A stretch of 64,000 nucleotides of DNA from Lentiprolixibacter aurantiacus (GTDB taxonomy: Bacteria; Bacteroidota; Bacteroidia; Flavobacteriales; Flavobacteriaceae), in contig NZ_JAPFQP010000004.1 of NCBI RefSeq assembly GCF_026241225.1, forward strand, positions 124,001-188,000. Reading direction: 5' to 3'. Below, piece by piece: positions 17,971-25,650 of the stretch. The notes under the pieces are model-generated. The model had not been told where the DNA came from. It did no database searches and saw only the letters and a program-made list of their open reading frames with translations. A program made the position numbers and the translations under genes. The stretch's first letter is position 1; each line of letters opens with the position of its first letter.

Positions 17971-18279
17971 ATGAAAAAAGTAATTGCAAACCGGGAAATA
18001 GATGTGAACGAAGAAGGGTATCTGCTGGATTTCAGTCAGTGGAGCAAGGAAATAGGTGAATACCTGGCGGAAGAACAAGGTATTTCCATGTCTGATAAAC
18101 ATTGGGAAGTAATTAAATATCTCCAGGACAAACAACAAAGCGGCGAGGCCCTTTCTATCAGAGGCATCAAAAAAAGTGGTGTAATTGACATCAAGGAGTT
18201 CTACAATTTGTTCCCAGGTGGACCACTAAAAAAATCCACATTAATCGCCGGTATTCCTAAACCAAAAAGCTGTATTTAA
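17971..18279 (+). CDS. TusE/DsrC/DsvC family sulfur carrier
   Basis: The ATG at 17971 gives a 102-residue TusE/DsrC protein; the frame stays open further upstream into the SQR gene, but that part is not homologous. Family landmarks are DVNEEGYLLDFSQWSKEIGEY near the start and FPGGPLKKSTLIAGIPKPKSCI at the C-terminus. The penultimate Cys101 (the CysA position) carries persulfide. The second cysteine of DsrC about ten residues earlier is absent (the segment reads KKSTLIAG), so this is TusE-like: it can relay a persulfide but should not form the DsrC trisulfide bridge. Confidence 0.88.
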   Translation: MKKVIANREIDVNEEGYLLDFSQWSKEIGEYLAEEQGISMSDKHWEVIKYLQDKQQSGEALSIRGIKKSGVIDIKEFYNLFPGGPLKKSTLIAGIPKPKSCI

Positions 18280-18327
18280 ATTAAAATAAATCAAGGCTCT
18301 TGCCTTGTGAATCAATAAACATACGTT

Positions 18328-18804
18328 ATGAGCGAAACTAAAGTTAAAAAGATGCTTTTCATCCTCTCCAAGGGGACTCTGGAAAATGCTTACGCCGCGT
18401 TTGTGATGGCCAATGGTGCCCGTATGGAAGGTATTGAAGCCGAAATATTCTTTACTTTCTTCGGTCTTGAGGCCATACAGAAGAAAAAGCTCGAGCATTT
18501 GCATGTAGCTACGGTTGGTAATCCTGCTATGCACATGCCTACCATGCTTGGCGGATTGCCAGGAGTGGAAGCTCTGGCCTCGAAGATGATGAAAAAAGAA
18601 ATGGAAAAACTGGATATGCCCGAGGTTGGGGAATTCCTGGAAATCCTTTCTGACTCTGGCTGTAAATTATGGGGTTGTAAGCTTGCCGTAGACATGTTCC
18701 ACCTGGAACGTGAAGACTTGATTGATGAATTGGATGGTATTCTTACCATTGGTGATTTTTACAATCGTGCCAACGAAGACGGCACACACTTGCTTTTTAT
18801 TTAA
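18328..18804 (+). CDS. DsrE/DsrF/DrsH-like (DsrE2-type) sulfur transfer protein
   Basis: A 158-residue protein with the DsrE2 family features: FILSKGTLENAYAAFVMANG at the N-terminus, EIFFTFFGLEAIQKKK, and a cysteine pair Cys112 and Cys117 in SDSGCKLWGCKLAVDMF, one of which is the persulfide-carrying residue in homologues. Such proteins pass sulfane sulfur between SQR or rhodanese and TusE/DsrC. It is the last gene of the SQR-TusE-DsrE2 operon and is followed by a terminator. Confidence 0.88.
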   Translation: MSETKVKKMLFILSKGTLENAYAAFVMANGARMEGIEAEIFFTFFGLEAIQKKKLEHLHVATVGNPAMHMPTMLGGLPGVEALASKMMKKEMEKLDMPEVGEFLEILSDSGCKLWGCKLAVDMFHLEREDLIDELDGILTIGDFYNRANEDGTHLLFI

Positions 18805-18825
18805 AAAGTTTCATCAACGGCAAAC

Positions 18826-18855
18826 AAAAAACGGGGATCTTCATCCCCGTTTTCA
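18826..18855 (+). terminator. Terminator of the SQR-TusE-DsrE2 operon
   Basis: AAAACGGGGAT and ATCCCCGTTTT form a strong stem with a short loop about 25 bp after the stop codon. Confidence 0.8.
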
Positions 18856-18947
18856 TTAACAACCAATCAACTAATCACACATTATTCCCTTCATTATTTT
18901 ATAAATAGGTTATGTGATCAATTTAGCTCTACAATTTCGGCAGATGG

Positions 18948-18992
18948 GTAACATTTGTTACATAATTGACCCTGAAATATTTAGTAATTTAG
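18948..18992 (+). promoter_or_regulatory. Crp/Fnr-like operator and -7 box, sulfite oxidase operon
   Basis: Perfect palindrome GTAACATTTGTTAC (18948-18961). A box TAATTTAG (18985-18992, one mismatch from TAnnTTTG) lies 30.5 bp from the palindrome centre, one base more than at the other promoters of the group. Confidence 0.6.
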
Positions 18993-19015
18993 TGGTAAGT
19001 AGATTTACTTAATCC

Positions 19016-20236
19016 ATGAATAGAAGAAAGTTCGTACAAAACTCCGTACTGGGCTCTATGGCGGCCGTTATCGGGGTTGAAATTGTTTATGGCCATACCA
19101 TGCCATCTGGTTACCAGCCATTGGGCCTGCAGGATCCTGACCCCTTCAAGCTGTTTGGAAAAGACGAGGGGATGGAAGTTTTAAATGATAGGCCCTGGAA
19201 TATCGAGGCCAAAGCCCACCTTTTGGATGATGCAATCACTCCAAACCGTTGTATGTTTATACGGAACAATGGGCTTATTCCCGAAAACATCGATGCCTCA
19301 ACATGGACCCTTACCATAGATGGGGAGGCAGTATCCCAAAGTAAGACCTATACCCTTCAGGAGCTGAAATCCAAATTTCCCAACTACACCTATCAACTCA
19401 CCCTGGAATGCGGAGGTAATGGACGAAGCGAATTTGATCCACCGGCAAAAGGAAACCAGTGGACGGTTGGCGCCGTATCCTGTGCCACCTGGACGGGAGT
19501 GCGCCTGCGCGATGTGCTGGAAGATGTTGGGATCAAAAGCAATGCTGTGTACATAGGATACCATGCTGCCGATGTGCACCTGAGCCGTGACCCTGGCAAA
19601 GAGCCCATTTCAAGGGGTGCTCCAATGGCAAAAGCCCTGCAGGATGAAACTTTGCTCGCTTTCAAAATGAATGGTAAAGATATACCGCTTGCACATGGTT
19701 ATCCACTCAGGCTTGTGGCCGGTGGCTGGCCTGCTTCTGTATCCGGAAAATGGGTAAACAGAATCAGCGTGCGGGATAAAGTGCATGACGGAACTAAAAT
19801 GACAGGTACCGCATACAGGGTTCCGTGCAATCCGGTTGCTCCGGGTGAAAAGGTGAAGGATGAGGATATGTGTATTATCGAATCCATGCCAGTAAAATCA
19901 CTGATCACCTATCCCAAAACCGGTGCCATGATCAAGGAAGGCAAAAAACTAGGTATCCGCGGGCATGCCTGGGCAGGTGAACTGGAAGTAACTCAAATGG
20001 AATATTCCATAGACTTTGGTTCAACCTGGCAGGAGTGTACCCTCGAAAAGCCCGCAAACAGGCTGGCCTGGCAGCATTTCTCTGCCGAGGTATCTTTCCC
20101 AAAGAAAGGTTACTATGAAGTCTGGGCCCGCGCCATGGACTCCCAGGGTATGCGACAACCTATGTTGTTGCCCGGCTGGAACCCCAAAGGATACCTTAAC
20201 AATGCCTGCCACAGGATTGCGGTAAAAGTTACCTGA
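19016..20236 (+). CDS. Sulfite oxidase family molybdopterin enzyme (Tat-exported)
   Basis: A 406-residue sulfite dehydrogenase/oxidase-type protein. The N-terminus MNRRKFVQNSVLGSMAAVIG is a twin-arginine signal, so the folded molybdoenzyme is sent to the periplasm. The molybdenum ligand is Cys132 in YQLTLECGGNGRSEF, followed by the substrate-pocket region ISRGAPMAKAL and the C-terminal dimerisation domain with MEYSIDFGSTWQECTLEKP. The next gene, 1 base after the stop, encodes a membrane cytochrome c, matching SorA-SorB pairs. The likely reaction is oxidation of sulfite to sulfate with electrons passed to cytochrome c; SoxC-like roles cannot be excluded. Confidence 0.87.
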   Translation: MNRRKFVQNSVLGSMAAVIGVEIVYGHTMPSGYQPLGLQDPDPFKLFGKDEGMEVLNDRPWNIEAKAHLLDDAITPNRCMFIRNNGLIPENIDASTWTLTIDGEAVSQSKTYTLQELKSKFPNYTYQLTLECGGNGRSEFDPPAKGNQWTVGAVSCATWTGVRLRDVLEDVGIKSNAVYIGYHAADVHLSRDPGKEPISRGAPMAKALQDETLLAFKMNGKDIPLAHGYPLRLVAGGWPASVSGKWVNRISVRDKVHDGTKMTGTAYRVPCNPVAPGEKVKDEDMCIIESMPVKSLITYPKTGAMIKEGKKLGIRGHAWAGELEVTQMEYSIDFGSTWQECTLEKPANRLAWQHFSAEVSFPKKGYYEVWARAMDSQGMRQPMLLPGWNPKGYLNNACHRIAVKVT

Positions 20237-20237
20237 G

Positions 20238-20717
20238 ATGGAAGAAAAAAATACATTCCATAAACAGGTAAAGGCCATTTACCGACTCATGCTGGGCCTC
20301 TTTGGCATATTTGGATTGATGGTGGCTACCATACTATATATCATGGCCGATCCCGATCTTTCATTTTTCAGGGGAAGTACAGCAGACACTACTTATGTTG
20401 CTGTTTCGGAGGAAGATGATTTTGATAAAATTGAAAATGGAATCCATGTACGTACCGGGCTTGTAGATGCAGAGGGGCTAATGACGGTAGTGAACAACTG
20501 TACCAATTGCCATTCTGCACGACTGGTCATACAGAACAGGATGAACAAGGAACGCTGGATTTCCACAATACGCTGGATGCAGGAGACACAAAATTTATGG
20601 GACCTGGGAAAGAATGAGGATATTATTGTAGACTACCTGGTTACGAATTACCCCCCAAAGAAAAAAGGAAGAAGAGAAGTTCTCACTGATGTTGATTGGT
20701 ATGTACTGGAAGAATAA
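20238..20717 (+). CDS. Membrane-anchored monohaem cytochrome c, partner of sulfite oxidase
   Basis: A 159-residue protein with one membrane helix at about residues 17-36 (RLMLGLFGIFGLMVATILYI) and a single haem motif C88-TN-C91-H92. There is no obvious methionine-rich axial segment beyond the IRWMQ region. It begins one base after the sulfite oxidase stop, so it is translationally coupled and is the natural electron acceptor of that enzyme (SorB-like role). Its last 17 bases overlap the sulfurtransferase gene. Confidence 0.8.
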   Translation: MEEKNTFHKQVKAIYRLMLGLFGIFGLMVATILYIMADPDLSFFRGSTADTTYVAVSEEDDFDKIENGIHVRTGLVDAEGLMTVVNNCTNCHSARLVIQNRMNKERWISTIRWMQETQNLWDLGKNEDIIVDYLVTNYPPKKKGRREVLTDVDWYVLEE

Positions 20718-21627
20718 GCTGTATATAGTTATTGGCTTGCTGGTCTTTTGGGGTTGTAAAGAAGGTCATATTAATAAACCTTCTGAGGTTGCCCTTATGG
20801 AAGTAGCGGAGCTGGAGAGGGTGGATACCGGAAATACCCTATTTATAGATCTTCGAAAAAAAGAAGACTATGAAAAGGGTCATATTCCAGGCGCTGTTAA
20901 CCTCTGGAGAGATGCTATTGAGAACCCTTCTTATTCTTATGGTGGAATGCTGGCAGATAAAAATCATATGGAAAAGGTATTGAGCTCACTGGGGATTACC
21001 AATGAACATCAGCTTTTGCTCTATGATGACCAGGGACTTCCGGAAGCGGCGCGCATGTGGTGGGCCCTGAAGTATTACGGTTTTCCAGATGTAAAATTAC
21101 TGGATGGTGGATTACAGTCCTGGAAAGACCTGGGTCATTCCCTGCAAATAGAAGCTGAGCAACCTGAACCTACACAGTTTAATTTCCCGTCGGGCCCTGC
21201 CACCGGCAAATTGATTACCAAGGAAGAACTGTTTGAGCTGATCAGTTCAAAGGAACACTCCTATGTACTGGTAGATACGCGGTCCAAAGAAGAGTATTTG
21301 GGCAACAAATGGAAAACAGGTGCTGCCAAAGCGGGCAGAATACCGGGCAGCGTTCATCTGGACTGGTCCGAAGCCATCCATTTTGACGGAAACAAGAAAT
21401 TCAAATCACTTGCAGACCTGGAGCGCATATTTGCGCGCCTGAATGCATCCAAAGAAGATAAAATAATCGTGTATTGCCATTCCGGGGTACGGTCATCGCA
21501 TACTTATTTTGTGCTTACGGAATTGCTGGGATACAAAAACGTCTTGAATTATGATGGCTCCTGGACAGAATGGAGCCATACAGATTACCCTTTTATTAAT
21601 AAATTAAACATGCTAGTAAAAAATTGA
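20701..21627 (+). CDS. Thiosulfate/3-mercaptopyruvate sulfurtransferase lipoprotein
   Basis: Starting at the ATG at 20701 gives MYWKNKLYIVIGLLVFWGC, a lipoprotein signal with Cys19, and a 308-residue product; a further in-frame ATG lies 12 bases upstream. Two rhodanese domains follow: the first (about 35-150) lacks a catalytic cysteine (LLLYDDQGLPEA), the second (about 165-295) has the active loop YCHSGVRSS. This is the usual TST/MST layout. It overlaps the cytochrome gene and is exported, so it would act on thiosulfate or persulfides outside the cytoplasm, supplying the sulfite oxidase. Confidence 0.85.
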   Translation: MYWKNKLYIVIGLLVFWGCKEGHINKPSEVALMEVAELERVDTGNTLFIDLRKKEDYEKGHIPGAVNLWRDAIENPSYSYGGMLADKNHMEKVLSSLGITNEHQLLLYDDQGLPEAARMWWALKYYGFPDVKLLDGGLQSWKDLGHSLQIEAEQPEPTQFNFPSGPATGKLITKEELFELISSKEHSYVLVDTRSKEEYLGNKWKTGAAKAGRIPGSVHLDWSEAIHFDGNKKFKSLADLERIFARLNASKEDKIIVYCHSGVRSSHTYFVLTELLGYKNVLNYDGSWTEWSHTDYPFINKLNMLVKN

Positions 21628-21630
21628 ATT

Positions 21631-22509
21631 ATGGAAAAATATCTTAATGCATTTGGTGATGCCTTTATGGGAAGTGTACAATGGACCTGGAAATCGATCA
21701 TATTCGATGTTCCCTGGTACACAAATTATTTCTGGGGGCTTACGGCTATTTCGCTGGTAGTCTGGTTACTCGAAATTGGCTTTCCCTGGAGGAAAAATCA
21801 GTCTATTTTCAGGAAGGATTTCTGGCTGGACGCCTTTTACATGTACTTTAATTTCTTCCTGTTTGCGATAGCTATCAGCGGATTTTACAAGGTGCTTGGC
21901 CTGGCGTTCAAAGACCTGGGTATTGCCTCAGACAGCCTGACCTTATTGAGTATTTCCGGCTATCCAATGTGGCTGCAATTGCTGATTTTCTTTATCATCC
22001 TCGATTTTGTGCAGTGGTTTACTCATATCCTTTTGCACAAATACCCGGTCTTATGGAATTTCCACAAGGTACACCACTCGGTAAAGGAAATGGGATTTGC
22101 TGCGCATTTGCGCTACCACTGGATGGAAAACATCCTGTATAAACCTCTGAAAACATTGGGTGTAATGGTATTGGGAGGCTTTGAGCCGGAACAGGCATTT
22201 ATCGTACATTTTGTAGCTATTGGCATAGGACACCTCAATCATGCCAACATAAAGCTTTCATACGGCCCGTTGAAATATATTTTCAACAACCCGGTAATGC
22301 ACCTCTACCACCATGCCTATACCCTTCCAAAAGGATCTTTCGGAGTAAACTTTGGGATCAGCCTGAGCCTCTGGGATTATATCTTTAAAACCAACTATAT
22401 CCCCGAGGATAGCGGAACTATAGAACTTGGATTCCCGGGCGACGAGAACTTCCCTCAGGATTTTGTACACCAGAATATTTATGGGTTTGGCAAACCAAAG
22501 AATGAATAG
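21631..22509 (+). CDS. Sterol desaturase / fatty acid hydroxylase family membrane protein
   Basis: A 292-residue integral membrane protein with the family's histidine boxes that bind a di-iron centre: HILLH, FHKVHHSVKE, GHLNHAN and MHLYHHAY. Membrane helices lie at about 34-52, 68-90 and 112-132. It starts 3 bp after the sulfurtransferase stop and ends at the operon terminator, so it is co-expressed with sulfite oxidation genes. A lipid-modifying hydroxylase is the normal expectation; why it belongs to this operon is unclear. Confidence 0.82.
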   Translation: MEKYLNAFGDAFMGSVQWTWKSIIFDVPWYTNYFWGLTAISLVVWLLEIGFPWRKNQSIFRKDFWLDAFYMYFNFFLFAIAISGFYKVLGLAFKDLGIASDSLTLLSISGYPMWLQLLIFFIILDFVQWFTHILLHKYPVLWNFHKVHHSVKEMGFAAHLRYHWMENILYKPLKTLGVMVLGGFEPEQAFIVHFVAIGIGHLNHANIKLSYGPLKYIFNNPVMHLYHHAYTLPKGSFGVNFGISLSLWDYIFKTNYIPEDSGTIELGFPGDENFPQDFVHQNIYGFGKPKNE

Positions 22510-22540
22510 CCCATCCCTATCCCACTTAAAAGATTAATAC

Positions 22541-22572
22541 AACTGCCCTGACGTTTCCGTCAGGGCAGTTTG
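22541..22572. terminator. Bidirectional terminator between the two sulfur operons
   Basis: AACTGCCCTGACG and CGTCAGGGCAGTT form a 13-bp perfect stem with a 4-base loop; it ends both the sulfite oxidase operon (plus) and the DUF3365 gene (minus). Confidence 0.88.
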
Positions 22573-22590
22573 TTTTAATTGCATCAAGGA

Positions 22591-23052
22591 TTACTGCTGA
22601 ATCGGATTTGGAATTACCTTCCATAGTCCCCTGATTTCATCGAGGCCGTAACCCAGTGCCTGATCCGCCGGGTAGTATTTTTTAAGGTTTTCCAGAGTAA
22701 CTTCCTGAACTTCCTTTCCCGGTTTGCCGTGGCATTGCAGGCACATGGGATTGGTAATAATGGGAAAGTAATACACCGTTCTACCATCCAGGGTTTCTAT
22801 AGCAGGTTCCAGCGTATCGCCATTTTCAATCCGGCTCTGGAAGTTCTGGATAATCGCTATTTCAGATTCACTGGCCTTATTTGCAGGATTCCTGGGTTTA
22901 TTAGTCACCCTCTGAATACGAGCGTTTGAAGCCTCAGCAATACTATCTGTTATTGGCAGGGCCTTAATATTACAAAAGGGGATAGCCTCTGTGGTGCCTC
23001 CCCTTTGTAGTGCTGCCATTAAATTTTTTCCAAGTTGGGCCTGGGTAGCCAT
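22591..23052 (-). CDS. DUF3365 (Tll0287-like) c-type haem protein, probably the 3' half of a frameshifted gene
   Basis: The frame contains a DUF3365 domain with a CLQCH haem site (ITNPMCLQCHGKPGKEV) and the conserved GGTTEAIPFCNIKALPITDS segment. The first ATG after the preceding gene is at 23052, but that start would cut into the domain and leaves no signal peptide, which a c-type haem protein needs. The same frame is open upstream as far as 23166, overlapping the cytochrome c gene. A -1 shift at the AAAAAAGGGG run (23090-23099) would join the two into one exported di-haem protein. So the start given is only the first legal one. Confidence 0.6.
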   Translation of the reverse strand: MATQAQLGKNLMAALQRGGTTEAIPFCNIKALPITDSIAEASNARIQRVTNKPRNPANKASESEIAIIQNFQSRIENGDTLEPAIETLDGRTVYYFPIITNPMCLQCHGKPGKEVQEVTLENLKKYYPADQALGYGLDEIRGLWKVIPNPIQQ

Positions 23053-23081
23053 GGCAAAGTCCCTGGCCTTATCCAGGTCAC

Positions 23082-23570
23082 TTACTGATCCCCTTTTTTC
23101 TGGCCATGCCGATGACCAGTTCCGTCTTTGCTTCCATGCATCTCCCGGTGGTGCTGCTGATACCATTCCGGTTTTTCAATTTCGTTATCGTACATATATT
23201 CTGCAATACCTATGATAACACTGTCCGGATAAACCTGGTGATTCATCAAACCAAATTTTTCCAGGGCATGGGGCATTTTGCTATTCTCTTCCTTAGGCCC
23301 TTTCATCCAGGACAATAGGTCGGCTACAAACGCCTCTTTGGTAGTACTATCCGTAATGTAGTGTTTTTTAATACCTATCATAGGTGGTCCCAGCATACTT
23401 TCTCTTGAAGTGTTGGGGTTGTGGCACTGATAGCAGTAGGTAGTCATCAGTTTTTCCCCTTGTTCTGCGAGTGCCTCAGCACTCATGCTTACCGCTTCAT
23501 CTGCCTTTTTGGGTTGTTCCTTACAACTGACAACAAAGGCCAGGATGGCGAAGAAAAGTAAAGCTCTCAT
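23082..23570 (-). CDS. Monohaem cytochrome c lipoprotein
   Basis: A 162-residue protein with a lipoprotein signal (MRALLFFAILAFVVSC, Cys16), one haem motif C46-YQ-C49-H50 and a methionine-containing segment (MPHALEKFGLM) that can supply the sixth ligand. The C-terminus is His-rich and ends abruptly in GHRHGQKKGDQ, where an A6G4 run occurs; the DUF3365 haem domain continues in the -1 frame. It lies 30 bp after the small rhodanese, as part of the persulfide dioxygenase operon, and would accept electrons from periplasmic sulfur oxidation. Confidence 0.8.
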   Translation of the reverse strand: MRALLFFAILAFVVSCKEQPKKADEAVSMSAEALAEQGEKLMTTYCYQCHNPNTSRESMLGPPMIGIKKHYITDSTTKEAFVADLLSWMKGPKEENSKMPHALEKFGLMNHQVYPDSVIIGIAEYMYDNEIEKPEWYQQHHREMHGSKDGTGHRHGQKKGDQ

Positions 23571-23599
23571 AATATGATTGGTTTTAAGAAGTTCCTATT

Positions 23600-23944
23600 T
23601 TACTCCCACTGCAAAATACCCCCCTTTAAGTCGTAAACCTTTTCGAATCCCATGGCAACCAGTTTCCGGGCCGCCTTCTGGCTCCTGTTGCCGGAACGGC
23701 AATACAGGTAAACCGGTTTTTGCTTGTCAAATTTTTCAAAAGCCTTCTCAAAAGAACCACCTTTGAAAAAATCGATATTAGCGGCTTTGCCAATATGGCC
23801 GGATCTAAATTCCCGTTGAGTCCGGACGTCAACCAATTGAACATTCTTGCCCACAACAGCCTCTTTATAAGACCTGGTGTCCAGGATTTCAATTTTATCA
23901 GAATCTACTGACTTTGACTTAAATATAGTACTTAGAAATGACAT
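23600..23944 (-). CDS. Single-domain rhodanese
   Basis: The ATG at 23944 (MSFLSTIFKSKSVDSDKIE) is chosen; the frame is open to 24034 but the extra part would overlap the preceding gene's downstream spacer and shows no signal. The 114-residue product has DVRTQREFRSGHIGKAANID and the active-site loop YCRSGNRSQKAA with the catalytic cysteine. It is cytoplasmic and would move sulfane sulfur between the persulfide dioxygenase and carriers. It lies about 100 bp after the MBL-rhodanese gene in one operon. Confidence 0.88.
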   Translation of the reverse strand: MSFLSTIFKSKSVDSDKIEILDTRSYKEAVVGKNVQLVDVRTQREFRSGHIGKAANIDFFKGGSFEKAFEKFDKQKPVYLYCRSGNRSQKAARKLVAMGFEKVYDLKGGILQWE

Positions 23945-24046
23945 TATTTTTATTTTTTTAAGACCTGACAGTCGATAAAGAAGGGAAACGACCCAAAGAA
24001 ATGTGGCCGTTTCCCTAACAACCAACCAAAACAAATTTTATGGTCA

Positions 24047-25462
24047 CTAGAGCAGGGTTGTCGGACAGATATAATCCGTCTTCTCCACGCTAGTTTTCTT
24101 AATTTCGTCGAAACCTTCAATGACATCTACAAAATTATCCCAGCCCCTCTGTTTTAGTATAGAGGCGGCAACCATACTGCGGTAACCTCCTGCACAATAC
24201 AATACAAAGGATTTATCTTTTGGAAACCGGGACAGGTTTTCGTTAATATCATTCAGGGGAACATTTATGGCGTCTACAACATGCTCGGAATCAAACTCGC
24301 TCTTCTTCCTGATATCGATAACCACTGGCTTTTCGCGCTTATAGGTTTCCTCAAATTCGTTTACATCGATCCTTCCTACGGTTTCGTATTCCTTTCCTGC
24401 TTTTTTCCACGCATCGAACCCGCCTTCAAGGTATCCAATAGTATGGTCGTACCCAACCCTCGAAAGCCGTGTAATTGCCTCTTCTTCCTGTCCGGGGTAG
24501 GTTATTAGCAGAATTTGCTGTTTTATATCCGGGATCATTTCCCCCACCCATTGGGCAAAGTTTCCTTTCAGGCCAATATTGATGCTGTTCGGGATAAATC
24601 CCCGTGCGAAATCCATGGGCGTCCGCGTATCCAGCATCAGTGCATCGGTTTCATTGGCAGCCACTTCAAATGCCCTGGGCGATAATGGTTTCTCGCCCCG
24701 TTCCTTAATCGTGTCCAGGCTTTCGTATCCTTTGATATTCATAAGCACGTTCTGGGGGAAATAGCCCGGCGGACGGGTAAGCCCGGTCAGCAGTTCCTTT
24801 ATAAATTCGTCCTTGGTCATATCTGCCCTCAGCGCATAGTTCACTTTCTTCTGATGACCCAGCGTATCCGTGGTCTCCTTGCTCATCATCTTACCACAGG
24901 CCGAGCCCGCTCCGTGGTTTGGGTATACAATCAGGTGATCATCCAAAGGCATTATTTTATTCCTGAGGGAATCAAAAAGATGCCCGGCCAGCTTTTCCTC
25001 GGTCAGTTCGGATACCACATGCTGTGCAAGATCAGGCCTTCCCACATCACCGATAAATAAGGTATCTCCGGTGATTATTCCGTGTTCTTGACCCTTATCG
25101 TCTATCAGCAAATAGGTTGTACTTTCCATAGTATGTCCGGGCGTATGGATCACTTTCACCTTGTAATCCCCAACTTCAAATATTTGCCCGTCTTTGGCAA
25201 CAATGGCCTCATAACCAGGTTTAGCAGTGGGACCAAAAACGATCTGGGCCCCGGTTTTCTTTTTCAGATCCAGATGTCCACTTACGAAATCAGCATGGAA
25301 ATGGGTTTCAAAAACATACTTGATCTTCGCATTGTCCTTATTGGCCCTGGCGATATAAGGATCTACTTCCCTAAGGGGGTCAAAAATGGCAGCTTCCCCT
25401 TTACTTTCCAGATAATAGGCCGCATGAGCGAGACATCCGGTATAGATTTGTTCAACATGCAT
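24047..25462 (-). CDS. Persulfide dioxygenase-like MBL-fold protein fused to two rhodanese domains
   Basis: A 471-residue fusion. The N-terminal domain (1-235) is an ETHE1-type metallo-beta-lactamase with the metal motif ETHFHADFVSGH, the second His in HTPGHTMEST and Asp in ITGDTLFIGDVGRPD. Rhodanese domain 1 (about 260-360) has no catalytic cysteine (LITYPGQEEEA); domain 2 (about 375-460) has the active YCAGGYRSMVAA loop. Proteins of this layout oxidise glutathione or other low-molecular-weight persulfides to sulfite and can return thiosulfate. It would supply sulfite downstream of SQR. The promoter has two Crp/Fnr-like palindromes. Confidence 0.88.
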   Translation of the reverse strand: MHVEQIYTGCLAHAAYYLESKGEAAIFDPLREVDPYIARANKDNAKIKYVFETHFHADFVSGHLDLKKKTGAQIVFGPTAKPGYEAIVAKDGQIFEVGDYKVKVIHTPGHTMESTTYLLIDDKGQEHGIITGDTLFIGDVGRPDLAQHVVSELTEEKLAGHLFDSLRNKIMPLDDHLIVYPNHGAGSACGKMMSKETTDTLGHQKKVNYALRADMTKDEFIKELLTGLTRPPGYFPQNVLMNIKGYESLDTIKERGEKPLSPRAFEVAANETDALMLDTRTPMDFARGFIPNSINIGLKGNFAQWVGEMIPDIKQQILLITYPGQEEEAITRLSRVGYDHTIGYLEGGFDAWKKAGKEYETVGRIDVNEFEETYKREKPVVIDIRKKSEFDSEHVVDAINVPLNDINENLSRFPKDKSFVLYCAGGYRSMVAASILKQRGWDNFVDVIEGFDEIKKTSVEKTDYICPTTLL

Positions 25463-25488
25463 AATTCGTCAACTAAATGGTTATGAGT

Positions 25489-25575
25489 TAAAATTAACCC
25501 GTATCCGATTTGTAGGCCGTAACAATAGTTACAAAGGTCTGAACGAAACAAATAAAGAACACTGATATTTGTCAT
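25489..25575 (-). promoter_or_regulatory. Promoter with two Crp/Fnr-like operators, persulfide dioxygenase operon
   Basis: GTAACAATAGTTAC (25519-25532) is centred 29.5 bp from a TAATTTTA box read 25496 to 25489 on the minus strand. A second palindrome-like site CTGATATTTGTCAT (25562-25575) lies 43 bp further upstream. Confidence 0.7.
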
Positions 25576-25597
25576 GTCGAACACAAATCCAGAGAAT

Positions 25598-25628
25598 AAA
25601 AAAGCACCGCATGCCATGCGGTGCTTTT
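25598..25628. terminator. Terminator after the DUF4382-like gene
   Basis: AAAAGCACCGCATG and CATGCGGTGCTTTT make a near-perfect stem, 22 bp after the stop at 25651. It is symmetrical and could act in both directions. Confidence 0.8.
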
Positions 25629-25650
25629 ACTAATCTTTAGGAGCGCCAGA

